Shown: one piece after another, positions 7,761 to 14,734 of the stretch
Position numbering within the stretch: the stretch's first letter is position 1
Layout of the letters: each line of letters begins with the position of its first letter
Position numbers and translations under genes: made by a program
Notes under the pieces: generated by a model
What the model saw: only the letters and a program-made list of their open reading frames with translations
The model's database searches: none
What the model was told of the DNA's origin: nothing
Origin: Chloroflexota bacterium
GTDB taxonomy: Bacteria; Chloroflexota; Chloroflexia; Chloroheliales; Chloroheliaceae
Reading direction: 5' to 3'
DNA length: 48,644 bases
Assembly (NCBI GenBank): GCA_028287745.1
Contig: JAQBPB010000037.1
Location: 1 to 48,644, forward strand

Positions 7761-8471
7761 ATGACCACCCAGCAACAATTTACGCCGGTTGGGGCCGAAG
7801 CCGGTACCACCAGCGCCCGGCTGTACCAGGCGGCCAGCGCCATCTGGGCCGCCCAGCTTGAGCAGCCTTTTGTCCAGGCCCTCGGAAACGGCACCCTGCC
7901 CAGGGCCAATTTTGAATTTTACATCCGGCAGGACGCCCGGTTTCTGGAGGAATTAACCCGGATGTTCGCTTATGGCGCTATCAAAAGCCACCGCCCCGAC
8001 GTCATGGAGCAAATGGGGAATTTACTGCTCAATACCATCCGGGTAGAGCGCGAACTTCACCAGGGGTTCGCCCGCGAGTTCGGCCTGACACTGGAGGAAA
8101 TGGAAAATACGCCGCTGGCCCCGACCAATTACGCCTACACCCGCCATTTATTGAGCATCGGCGCGACCGGCAGCCTGGCTGAAATTATTACCAGTGTCCT
8201 ACCCTGCGCCTGGATTTATGCCGAAGTGGGCCGCCACTTTACCCGCCTGGGCGAGTTGCCCGAAGCCCACCCCTATAAAACCTGGCTTGCGACCTACTCG
8301 GCGCCCGGTTTCGAGGATGTTGGGGCCTGGCTGCGCAATACCCTCAATGAGTTGACGGTTAACGCCTCCGCGCAAGAACTCAAACAACTGGAAGATATTT
8401 TCGTTACCAGCAGCCGGTATGAGTACATGTTCTGGGATATGGCCTGGCGCAAAGAAACCTGGCCGGTCTAA
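7761..8471 (+). CDS. tenA: TenA-family aminopyrimidine aminohydrolase (thiaminase II)
   Basis: TenA enzymes hydrolyse the amino group of aminomethyl-pyrimidine from degraded thiamine to recover hydroxymethylpyrimidine. The 236-residue helical protein shows the family residues: Asp in FYIRQDARFLEEL, Tyr in NYAYTRHLL, the catalytic Cys in SVLPCAWIYAEVG, and Glu in the C-terminal SSRYEYMFWDMAWRKETWP. A strong AGGAGG lies 10 nt before ATG 7761, 26 bases after thiD. With thiM and thiD it makes the operon a pyrimidine and thiazole salvage set. No thiC, thiG or thiamine transporter is visible here. Confidence 0.92.
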   Translation: MTTQQQFTPVGAEAGTTSARLYQAASAIWAAQLEQPFVQALGNGTLPRANFEFYIRQDARFLEELTRMFAYGAIKSHRPDVMEQMGNLLLNTIRVERELHQGFAREFGLTLEEMENTPLAPTNYAYTRHLLSIGATGSLAEIITSVLPCAWIYAEVGRHFTRLGELPEAHPYKTWLATYSAPGFEDVGAWLRNTLNELTVNASAQELKQLEDIFVTSSRYEYMFWDMAWRKETWPV

Positions 8472-8630
8472 TTTTCGGCTTTCAGAAGGGCAAACTAACT
8501 TTTAAGGCGATTAAACCCTTATAAATAAGTGGTGCCGGGTGCTGGATAAGTAGGGGACCGCTTTATGCTACTATCCCTGCAGGACACAAATTTGTTGTTT
8601 AAAACTTGTAGGGAAAGAAGGAATTTAGTT

Positions 8631-8984
8631 ATGGAGAATAAGGCCAAGAAAGCTATTGCGAAAACGGAAGCTCACGCGAAAAGTACCCATTCCAGCCATA
8701 AGAAAAAAGCTGAGAAGAAAGCCAGTTCAAATACCGGTGCAACCCTGGTCAATACCTTACCCGCCTCCGGTGCCAGCAATAGTCCTGCCGCCGGTGTTGG
8801 TGAAGATATGGCCGTGTTATCCGAAACTCAGCAGGCCCGGGTCTTTGATATGTCGATGACTGATGACCCGGCCGGTAACCGTGCCGCCGTGGAAGACGCT
8901 CGCACCCAGGCCGCCCTGCAACCGGTCGGGACCAGTGCCGCCCTGGAACCCATCACTACTGAAGATGGCGTTATCACCAGGTAG
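8631..8984 (+). CDS. hypothetical 117-residue protein, Lys-rich N-terminus, low complexity
   Basis: No family was recognised. The first 35 residues are strongly basic with alternating Lys/Ala/His (KKAIAKTEAHAKSTHSSHKK), followed by a Ser/Thr/Ala/Pro-rich middle and an acidic, ordered-looking tail (LSETQQARVFDMSMTDDP). There is no signal peptide or membrane helix. The basic segment resembles nucleic-acid-binding tails, but function is unknown. The frame is open from 8565, yet ATG 8631 has AAAGAAGGA about 9 nt upstream and is preferred. It lies 159 bases after tenA and ends just before an intrinsic terminator, so it is probably a separate short transcript or the tail of the thiamine operon. Confidence 0.6.
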   Translation: MENKAKKAIAKTEAHAKSTHSSHKKKAEKKASSNTGATLVNTLPASGASNSPAAGVGEDMAVLSETQQARVFDMSMTDDPAGNRAAVEDARTQAALQPVGTSAALEPITTEDGVITR

Positions 8985-9011
8985 CTTATAACCCTTATTG
9001 GGAGCAACCGG

Positions 9012-9045
9012 GCAAGCCGCAATAATCTGCGGCTTGCTTTTGTTT
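9012..9045 (+). terminator. intrinsic terminator
   Basis: Perfect 10-bp stem GCAAGCCGCA / TGCGGCTTGC with loop ATAATC, then TTTTGTTTTT. It closes the transcript of the small charged protein and faces the convergent dehydratase gene. Confidence 0.9.
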
Positions 9046-9052
9046 TTAAAAG

Positions 9053-9415
9053 CTAATCAGCCGCCTGGCTGCTACTTTTTTCAAAAGCCTGGTCACTACG
9101 CGCTGCCATAATCAGGTCGTTCCGGTGCAGACCCTTGATTTTGTGCGTCCACCAGGTTAAGGTTACCCGGCCCCACTCGGTTAATAGGGCTGGGTGATGT
9201 CCCTCCTCTTCGGCCAGGGCGCCTATCCGGATGGTAAATTCCAGGGCCGTAATGAAATCGGGAAAAGAAAAGACCCGTTCCAGCCGCTGGATATTATCGC
9301 GCTCAATTAGCTTCCAATCCGGAATTTGAGGTAGCAACTTGTCCAGTTCAGCCTGAGTAACCTTGGGAGCCTCGCGGTTACAGGCCACGCATTTCTCCTG
9401 AGTTAAATCTTGCAT
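9053..9415 (-). CDS. pterin-4a-carbinolamine dehydratase
   Basis: The enzyme dehydrates 4a-hydroxytetrahydropterin, regenerating the pterin cofactor of aromatic amino acid hydroxylases; in many bacteria without such hydroxylases it accompanies molybdopterin or folate metabolism. The 120-residue product carries the family signature EEGHHPALLTEWGRVTLTWW with the active-site His pair, then THKIKGLHRNDLIMAAR. Ala/Ser-rich tail residues follow. ATG 9415 is chosen because GGAGG lies 5 nt before it; a GTG two codons earlier would overlap that ribosome site. An N-terminal CVACNRE pair of Cys is extra to the core fold and may bind metal. No phenylalanine hydroxylase gene is adjacent. Confidence 0.88.
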   Translation of the reverse strand: MQDLTQEKCVACNREAPKVTQAELDKLLPQIPDWKLIERDNIQRLERVFSFPDFITALEFTIRIGALAEEEGHHPALLTEWGRVTLTWWTHKIKGLHRNDLIMAARSDQAFEKSSSQAAD

Positions 9416-9524
9416 AAGCACCTCCCTATTTTGTAAACCTGACCGGTGGAACTTCTACAGCTTGCCAGGTAAATAAAAGCATACCGCCAGCCCTGGTAAT
9501 TTTCAAACTCCAGTTTAGTTCATT

Positions 9525-10457
9525 TTATTTGGTCATAGCGACCGTAGGACGCGCCCCGGCCTGACCGGCCACCAGCGCCCCCAACCTGGTACCCCTTTGA
9601 AGGGCCTGGCCGGGCGAAGCTCCCTTCAGCCACTCTCCCAGGAACCCGGCGCAAAATGCGTCACCCGCGCCCGTGCTATCTACTATTTGCACCGGGACCG
9701 CCGGTACACTCACCACCGGCTCATTCCGCCTGGCCCAGATAGCGCCCTTCCCACCCAGCTTTAGAACTACTTCACCGTACCATTCTACCAGGAACCGCAC
9801 AATACCTTCCGGGCTGGTCTCACCGGTGAGCAAACGCCCTTCGTCCATGTTCGGAAAGCAAATGTCGGCGCCCCTGGTCCACTCTAGAAACCGTTGGGGG
9901 CCAACCTGGTTCAGCAGGGAAGTGGAAGAAGGATCCACACTCAGCCGCATGTTTTCCTGTCGAGCCTTATCTAAAACCGCCAGGGCCACCCGCTGCGTCC
10001 CGGCCTCCTGCAAACTATAGCCGGAAAGGTGAAAACAATTCCCAGCCTTGAACAGTTCCCAGGGCACGTCATCCAGGTCCAGGTTCTGGTTAGCGCCCCG
10101 GTCGGTCAGCATATGGCGCTCGCCGGTAAGGGACTCAACCAGCACCACACTGCTTCCGGTGGAAAGCTGCGGGTCAAAACTCAGGTGCGGAGTAACCCCA
10201 AATTTTTGTAATTCCTGCTGGTGATAAGAACCGAACATGTCGCTTCCTACCCGGCCAATAAAATGGACGGTCAGGCCCGTAGTCGCCAGCCAGGTTGCCA
10301 GGTTGCCCGCTGAACCACCGGCCCGGATGGCAATATTTGTACGGGTGTCACTGGCCCGGACCAGTGTTTCAGCTTGCTGGGCAATAATATCGGTAATAAT
10401 ATCGCCCAGCACGATGACCTGGGAACCTTCGTCAATGTTAGGGGTGGTCTGATTCAA
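9525..10457 (-). CDS. PfkB-family carbohydrate kinase
   Basis: A 310-residue ribokinase-fold sugar kinase. The N-terminal block VLGDIITDIIAQ, the substrate-lid region IRAGGSAGNLATWLATTG and GRVGSDMFGSYHQQEL, and the ATP/anion-hole motif VDSTGAGDAFCAGFLGEWL with the catalytic Asp are all present. The sugar substrate cannot be assigned; relatives act on ribose, 2-keto-3-deoxygluconate, fructose or nucleosides. The start is TTG at 10457 with AGGAGG about 10 nt upstream. It is divergent from the DeoR-headed sugar operon, with 417 bases between, and could be part of the same sugar regulon. Confidence 0.85.
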   Translation of the reverse strand: MNQTTPNIDEGSQVIVLGDIITDIIAQQAETLVRASDTRTNIAIRAGGSAGNLATWLATTGLTVHFIGRVGSDMFGSYHQQELQKFGVTPHLSFDPQLSTGSSVVLVESLTGERHMLTDRGANQNLDLDDVPWELFKAGNCFHLSGYSLQEAGTQRVALAVLDKARQENMRLSVDPSSTSLLNQVGPQRFLEWTRGADICFPNMDEGRLLTGETSPEGIVRFLVEWYGEVVLKLGGKGAIWARRNEPVVSVPAVPVQIVDSTGAGDAFCAGFLGEWLKGASPGQALQRGTRLGALVAGQAGARPTVAMTK

Positions 10458-10766
10458 AAAAAGCGCCTCCTGTAGTAAGTAACCCGGTGTTGTCCAGCTC
10501 CAATTTTACATCGAATCGCCGCCCGGCGCTCGTTTTGCAAGATAATTCGGAGCGATTAAAGTCCGAGCCAACTCTCCGGCATAAAATAGCGTCAACACCC
10601 GAACAATATCCTCCCGGAGGAGGCTGTGCCAACCAATACACATTCAGGAGGAACAGCCGACCGGGGGGATCACCGTGCCGGCGGCCCTACCACTAAAACA
10701 ATAACCTTCCCGGCACTCCGGCAGTATAGAACGTTCTTTTAATCGCTTCCTCAATTGCCGCCCTTA
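10458..10766. other. non-coding intergenic stretch upstream of PfkB kinase
   Basis: About 310 bases without a supported gene. It holds the palindromes CCTCCCGGAGG near 10611 and AGAACGTTCT near 10731, neither tied to a known regulator. No clear promoter for the leftward kinase was found. Confidence 0.5.
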
Positions 10767-10795
10767 TTGACAAGTAATCATAATTTATCTATAAT
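10767..10795 (+). promoter_or_regulatory. consensus sigma-70 promoter of the DeoR/sugar operon
   Basis: TTGACA (10767-10772), exactly 17 bp, then TATAAT (10790-10795): both hexamers match consensus. The predicted start near 10802 lies directly before a palindromic operator. Confidence 0.88.
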
Positions 10796-10807
10796 CGAAG
10801 TTAATCA

Positions 10808-10832
10808 ATCAATATTTGATCATATATGATCA
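10808..10832. promoter_or_regulatory. putative operator, overlapping inverted repeats
   Basis: A perfect 16-bp palindrome TGATCATATATGATCA (10817-10832) overlaps a second inverted repeat ATCAA-N3-TTGAT (10808-10820). It lies immediately after the predicted transcription start and about 40 bases before the DeoR gene, where an autorepressor would block transcription. That the DeoR protein binds it is inference. Confidence 0.7.
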
Positions 10833-10874
10833 TTTAGTAGCTACAAGAGTTCTTTTACCCGGTCAAGAGGTGCC

Positions 10875-11657
10875 ATGCAGCAATTATCAACCGACCGCCA
10901 GGACCAGATCGAACGCTTTATTCGCGAACACCGCCGGGCCACCGTCGTGGAATTGAGCCAGTTCTTCAAGGTCAGCGAGCCGACCATCCGGCGCGACCTG
11001 GAAAAACTGGAAAGTTCGGGCAAAGTGCGCCGGTCGCATGGCGGGGCGCTGGCCCTGGAAAGCGCCGCCCCGGAACCGCCCGTCCTCCAGCGGTTACAGG
11101 ACTGTGCGGAAGAAAAATATCAAATCGGCCAGGCTGCCGCGCACCTGGTCCGGGACGGCGAAACCATTTTCCTCGGTTCGGGTACGACTACCCTGGAAGT
11201 AGCCCGGAACCTCACTTTCAAGAAAAATTTGACGGTAATCACCAATGCCCTGACCGTCGCCAACCAGCTTGCCGGAAACGAAAACATCAACCTGATTGTA
11301 ACCGGGGGAGTGCTGCGCCACTCCGAAGCTTCTTTGACCGGCCACCTGGTCGAACAGACCCTTAAAGAACTGCGGGCCGATAAAGTGATCATTTCGATCA
11401 GGTCAATCAGTATCCAGGAAGGACTGACCAGCGACGATTTTCTCGAAACAATGACCGACCGGGCCATCCTGGGCTTTGCCCGCCAGGTTATCCTGGTGGC
11501 CGACCATACCAAGTTCGATAAAACCTCTACAGTGCGGGTGGCCCCTATTACGGCGGTACAGACAATCGTGACCGGTGATAAGGTGCCAGCCGAAACCGTC
11601 CGGCAGATACAGGAACTGGGTATAGAAGTAATCCAGGCTAACACAGAAACGACATAA
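10875..11657 (+). CDS. DeoR/GlpR-family transcriptional regulator
   Basis: A 260-residue sugar-phosphate-sensing repressor. The N-terminal winged HTH reads RQDQIERFIREHRRATVVEL then FFKVSEPTIRRDLEKLE and GKVRRSHGGALAL, the DeoR signature. The C-terminal DeoRC effector domain (isomerase-like fold) starts near residue 75 with IFLGSGTTTLEVARNL and VITNALTVANQLA, and includes QVILVADHTKFDK. The usual FLGAxG segment is replaced by VIISIRSISIQEGLTSDD, a modest deviation. It starts at ATG 10875 behind AGAGGTG. It heads a run of sugar genes with 4 bases to the next, which makes it a likely local repressor responding to a phosphorylated sugar of this pathway. Confidence 0.92.
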   Translation: MQQLSTDRQDQIERFIREHRRATVVELSQFFKVSEPTIRRDLEKLESSGKVRRSHGGALALESAAPEPPVLQRLQDCAEEKYQIGQAAAHLVRDGETIFLGSGTTTLEVARNLTFKKNLTVITNALTVANQLAGNENINLIVTGGVLRHSEASLTGHLVEQTLKELRADKVIISIRSISIQEGLTSDDFLETMTDRAILGFARQVILVADHTKFDKTSTVRVAPITAVQTIVTGDKVPAETVRQIQELGIEVIQANTETT

Positions 11658-11661
11658 CCTG

Positions 11662-12684
11662 ATGAAACTAGATAGCTCAAACCCGACCGGGAACGGCCGA
11701 TGGGTAGTCGGGGTAGATGTAGGCGGTACTAAAATCGCCGCCGGGGTGGTCGGCGCAAACGGGCAGGTCCAGGGCCGGGTAAAATTACCCACCGATACCT
11801 CGCGCCCGGAAATGACTCTCCAGGCAATTGCCCATGCAGTCAAAGAGGCTCTACAGGGGGCCGGACTGGAGGCTTCCCGGGTTAACGGCATCGGACTGGG
11901 TATTCCGGGCAAGGTAGACCCGGCCACCGGAGTAAGCCTGTTAGCCGTGAACCTGGGCTGGCAGGATGTCCCGGTCAAAAGCTGGCTGGAAAACCAGCTA
12001 AACTTGCCCTGTGCAATCGAAAATGATGTCGCGGCCGGGGCCCTGGGCGAAAGCCTGTATGGTGCCGGGAAGGGTCTGGAAAACCTGGTATACATCAGCC
12101 TGGGAACCGGCATAGCCGCCCGGGTAATTATCGAAGGCCGCCTTTACCGGGGCAGCAGCGGCCTGGCCGGAGAAATCGGCCACATTAGCTTTGACCCAAA
12201 CGGCCCGGTCTGCCGCTGTGGGGGGACAGGCTGCCTGGAAGCCCTCGCCGCCGGACCGGCCCTGGCTCAACAGGCCGAAGCCGCGCTACAGGCGGGGCGA
12301 AGCAGCCTTATCCGGGAACTGCCGGGATACGGACCGAAACTTTCAAGTGAGCTTGTATTCGAAGCCGCCAGCCAGGGCGATACCCTGGCAAACGAAATTA
12401 TAACCGGGGCCGGGTCGCACCTGGCCTATGCCATCTATATGCTGGCAATGTCTTTCAACCCCCAGGCCATCATCCTGGGCGGTGGTCTTTCCCAGGCCGG
12501 TAACCCGCTGATAGCCGCCATTGAAACCGGGTTGGCCCAATGGATCCCCCGGTCGCCTATATTCCGGGAAGTTATGCGGCAAACCACCCTCAAAACGGCC
12601 GGTTTAACCAGGGATGCCGGTATTGTGGGCGCCGCCGCTGTTTTCAACGCAACCGGCCTTAATCAAACGCTTAACCACAAATAA
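11662..12684 (+). CDS. ROK-family sugar kinase (glucokinase-like)
   Basis: A 340-residue ATP-dependent kinase of the ROK family. The N-terminal phosphate-binding block is VVGVDVGGTKIAAGVV; the sugar site has CAIENDVAAGALGE with the catalytic Asp, GSSGLAGEIGHISF with the sugar-binding Glu/His, and the zinc motif CRCGGTGCLEALAAGPAL (C-x-C-G-x2-G-C). It lacks an N-terminal HTH, so it is an enzyme rather than a ROK regulator. Substrate could be glucose, mannose or an N-acetylhexosamine. It starts 4 bases after the DeoR gene and is followed by a SIS-domain protein, which favours an amino-sugar role, but this is inference from order. Confidence 0.88.
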   Translation: MKLDSSNPTGNGRWVVGVDVGGTKIAAGVVGANGQVQGRVKLPTDTSRPEMTLQAIAHAVKEALQGAGLEASRVNGIGLGIPGKVDPATGVSLLAVNLGWQDVPVKSWLENQLNLPCAIENDVAAGALGESLYGAGKGLENLVYISLGTGIAARVIIEGRLYRGSSGLAGEIGHISFDPNGPVCRCGGTGCLEALAAGPALAQQAEAALQAGRSSLIRELPGYGPKLSSELVFEAASQGDTLANEIITGAGSHLAYAIYMLAMSFNPQAIILGGGLSQAGNPLIAAIETGLAQWIPRSPIFREVMRQTTLKTAGLTRDAGIVGAAAVFNATGLNQTLNHK

Positions 12685-12706
12685 CCTTAACAGGAGCAGC
12701 CCAAAA

Positions 12707-13783
12707 ATGAGCCGAATAGAAAACGAAGCCTTTGCCAGTCATACCCTCAACGAAATCTTGACCCAACCCGCAGCCTGGCAGGCCGCCCTGGAGCAGGTCA
12801 ATCTCAACCAGGCCGCGCTCAGGGAATTGTGGTCGGCCAACAATTTTACTGACATAATTGTTACCGGCTGCGGTTCGACCTACTACCTTTCGCTGGCGGT
12901 CGCGCCGTTACTCCAACAGCAACTTGGCAAACCGGCCCGGGCGGTCCCCGCTTCGGAATTATTGCTCTACCCCGAGACAATTATTGCCCCTGGCAGCAAC
13001 CCTTTGCTCCTGACGATTTCGCGTTCCGGCCGGACCACCGAAACAGTCCGGGCAACCCGGAGCTTCAAAACCAAACGGCCCGGTCCGGTCCTGAACATCG
13101 GCTGTTACCCCGGTACCGAACTGGTCGCGGAAAGTGCCCTGGCGCTGCTGGTCACAGAAGGCCAGGAAGAAAGTGTCGTGCAGACCCGCTCTTTTAGCGC
13201 AATGCTGGTCGCGGCCCAGGCTGCCGCCGCCCTGCTGGGGGGTGATGCCCAGTTGGAAAATATGCAGAAGTTACCGGCCCTCGGTGAAACCCTTATCGCG
13301 GCCCAGCACGACCTGGCCCGGCAACTGGGACAGGACAATAAATTCCAGCGCTTTTATTTCCTCGGCTCCGGTCTGCAATACGGTCTGGCCTCTGAAGCTA
13401 ACCTGAAAATGAAAGAAATGTCTTTGTCCAATTCGGAAGCATTTCATTTTATGGAATTCCGGCACGGCCCCATGTCCATGGTCAATGATAATACCCTGGT
13501 AGTCGGCTTGCTCTCGGAAACGACCCGTTCTTACGAGCTGGCTGTTTTGCGGGAAATGCGTAAGCTCGGAGGAAAGACCCTGGTGCTGGCCGACCAGTCC
13601 GTACCGGCCGATGCCGCCGACTACCAGGTTAACTTTAACTCAGGCCTGCCTGAAACTGCCCGGGGCGTATTATATCTACCGGTGCTGCAATTGTTGGGCT
13701 ACTACCGGGCCATCGCCAACAACCAGAACCCGGACCAGCCGCATAACCTGACGACGGTAATTTTCCTGGAACCGGCCAGCTAA
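12707..13783 (+). CDS. SIS-domain sugar isomerase/deaminase (GlmS/AgaS-like)
   Basis: A 358-residue protein with two tandem sugar-isomerase domains and no glutamine amidotransferase domain. The first domain shows IIVTGCGSTYYLSLAVAPLL and LLTISRSGRTTETVRA; the second shows FYFLGSGLQYGLASEANLKM and the signature SNSEAFHFMEFRHGPMSMV. This is the arrangement of AgaS-type or FrlB-like aldose-ketose isomerases/deaminases that act on phosphorylated amino sugars. The frame opens upstream inside the ROK gene; ATG 12707 is chosen because CAGGAG lies about 11 nt before and the protein start fits the family. It probably converts the ROK kinase product to a ketose phosphate for the kinase that follows. 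Confidence 0.85.
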   Translation: MSRIENEAFASHTLNEILTQPAAWQAALEQVNLNQAALRELWSANNFTDIIVTGCGSTYYLSLAVAPLLQQQLGKPARAVPASELLLYPETIIAPGSNPLLLTISRSGRTTETVRATRSFKTKRPGPVLNIGCYPGTELVAESALALLVTEGQEESVVQTRSFSAMLVAAQAAAALLGGDAQLENMQKLPALGETLIAAQHDLARQLGQDNKFQRFYFLGSGLQYGLASEANLKMKEMSLSNSEAFHFMEFRHGPMSMVNDNTLVVGLLSETTRSYELAVLREMRKLGGKTLVLADQSVPADAADYQVNFNSGLPETARGVLYLPVLQLLGYYRAIANNQNPDQPHNLTTVIFLEPAS

Positions 13784-13785
13784 GT

Positions 13786-14715
13786 ATGATCTTAACCGTT
13801 GTGCCTAACCCGGCCCTGGATAAAACGGTAATCCTACCCGGTTTCGAGCCGGGCAAAACTTACCGGGCTACCGAAATTTTGACCCTGGCCGGGGGCAAGG
13901 GCTTTAATTTTGCAAGAGCGCTACAGGCTTTCGGCCAGACGGCCCTGCTGGTAGCCCCGCTTGGCGGTAATTTCGGGCAGCGTTTACTGGAATTGGCCTC
14001 CCAGGACGGGCTGAACTGCGATCCCCAGGTTATAAAAGCCGAGTTGCGGACCTGCCTGACCATTCTTGACCCGGCGGCCTCAAACCGCCTGACCGAAGTT
14101 TATGAGAATGGTGCGCCGCTTGGACCGGGCGACTGGCAAAAGCTGGTGGACCGGGCCGCTACGCACTTCCGGGAAGCAGACTTTATGGCCGTCTGCGGCA
14201 GTTTCCCGCCCGGAGTGCCGCCTGACGGCCTGTACGAATTAGTTAAACAGGCCAAAGCGGCCGGTCTTCCGGTCATGCTGGATACATATGGGCCGCAACT
14301 GGAAAATGTCTTTGCCCTCGCGCCGGACCTGCTCAAGATAAACCAGCACGAAGCCGGGGCCGCCGTTGGCCGGGAAATAGCTACCCCTGAGCAGGCCCTC
14401 ACCGCCGCCGCCGAATTACAGCAGCGCGGGGCCAGGCAAGTGGTAATTACCCTTGGCAAACAGGGCGCAGTGGGGTTTACCGCCGGAAAACAACCCTTTA
14501 GTTGGGCTTCACCGGAAGTAGCGGCGGTTAGCCCGGTTGGCAGTGGAGATTGTTTTTTTGCCGGGGTAGCAGCCAGCCTGGTACAGGGAAAAGATTTACC
14601 CGAAGCGGTCCGCTGGGGTATCGCGGCGGGTGCTGCCAACACTCTACAGGTTGGAGCCGGGCGGTTCAACCGGGATGAACTGGAACAACTTTACGCATTG
14701 GTAAAGCCAATATGA
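13786..14715 (+). CDS. 1-phosphofructokinase/tagatose-6-phosphate kinase family protein
   Basis: A 309-residue PfkB-family kinase of the FruK/LacC branch. It shows LTVVPNPALDKTVILPGFEPG at the start, the substrate block AGGKGFNFARALQAFGQ, GSFPPGVPPDGLYELV and the ATP-site motif VSPVGSGDCFFAGVAASLVQ with catalytic Asp. Branch members phosphorylate fructose 1-phosphate or tagatose 6-phosphate to the bisphosphate. It begins 2 bases after the SIS gene, so it would take the ketose phosphate made there. No aldolase or transporter gene is visible in the operon, so the pathway is incomplete here. Confidence 0.88.
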   Translation: MILTVVPNPALDKTVILPGFEPGKTYRATEILTLAGGKGFNFARALQAFGQTALLVAPLGGNFGQRLLELASQDGLNCDPQVIKAELRTCLTILDPAASNRLTEVYENGAPLGPGDWQKLVDRAATHFREADFMAVCGSFPPGVPPDGLYELVKQAKAAGLPVMLDTYGPQLENVFALAPDLLKINQHEAGAAVGREIATPEQALTAAAELQQRGARQVVITLGKQGAVGFTAGKQPFSWASPEVAAVSPVGSGDCFFAGVAASLVQGKDLPEAVRWGIAAGAANTLQVGAGRFNRDELEQLYALVKPI

Positions 14716-14722
14716 TTCAGGT

Positions 14723-14728
14723 TATAAT
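14723..14728 (+). promoter_or_regulatory. -10 element for an apparently leaderless transcript
   Basis: TATAAT ends 6 bases before the ATG of the CoA transferase at 14735, placing the predicted start at or beside the A of ATG. No Shine-Dalgarno is present. The -35 side is weak (TTGGTA at about 14698 with a 19-bp spacer). Confidence 0.5.
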
Positions 14729-14734
14729 AGGCAC

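Noticed and set aside
10731..10740. AGAACGTTCT palindrome as an SOS box
   Set aside because: The half sites have no spacer, unlike known LexA boxes, and no SOS gene is adjacent.
12614..12706. Upstream extension of the SIS protein into the ROK gene
   Set aside because: It would overlap the kinase gene by about 70 bases; ATG 12707 has a proper ribosome site.
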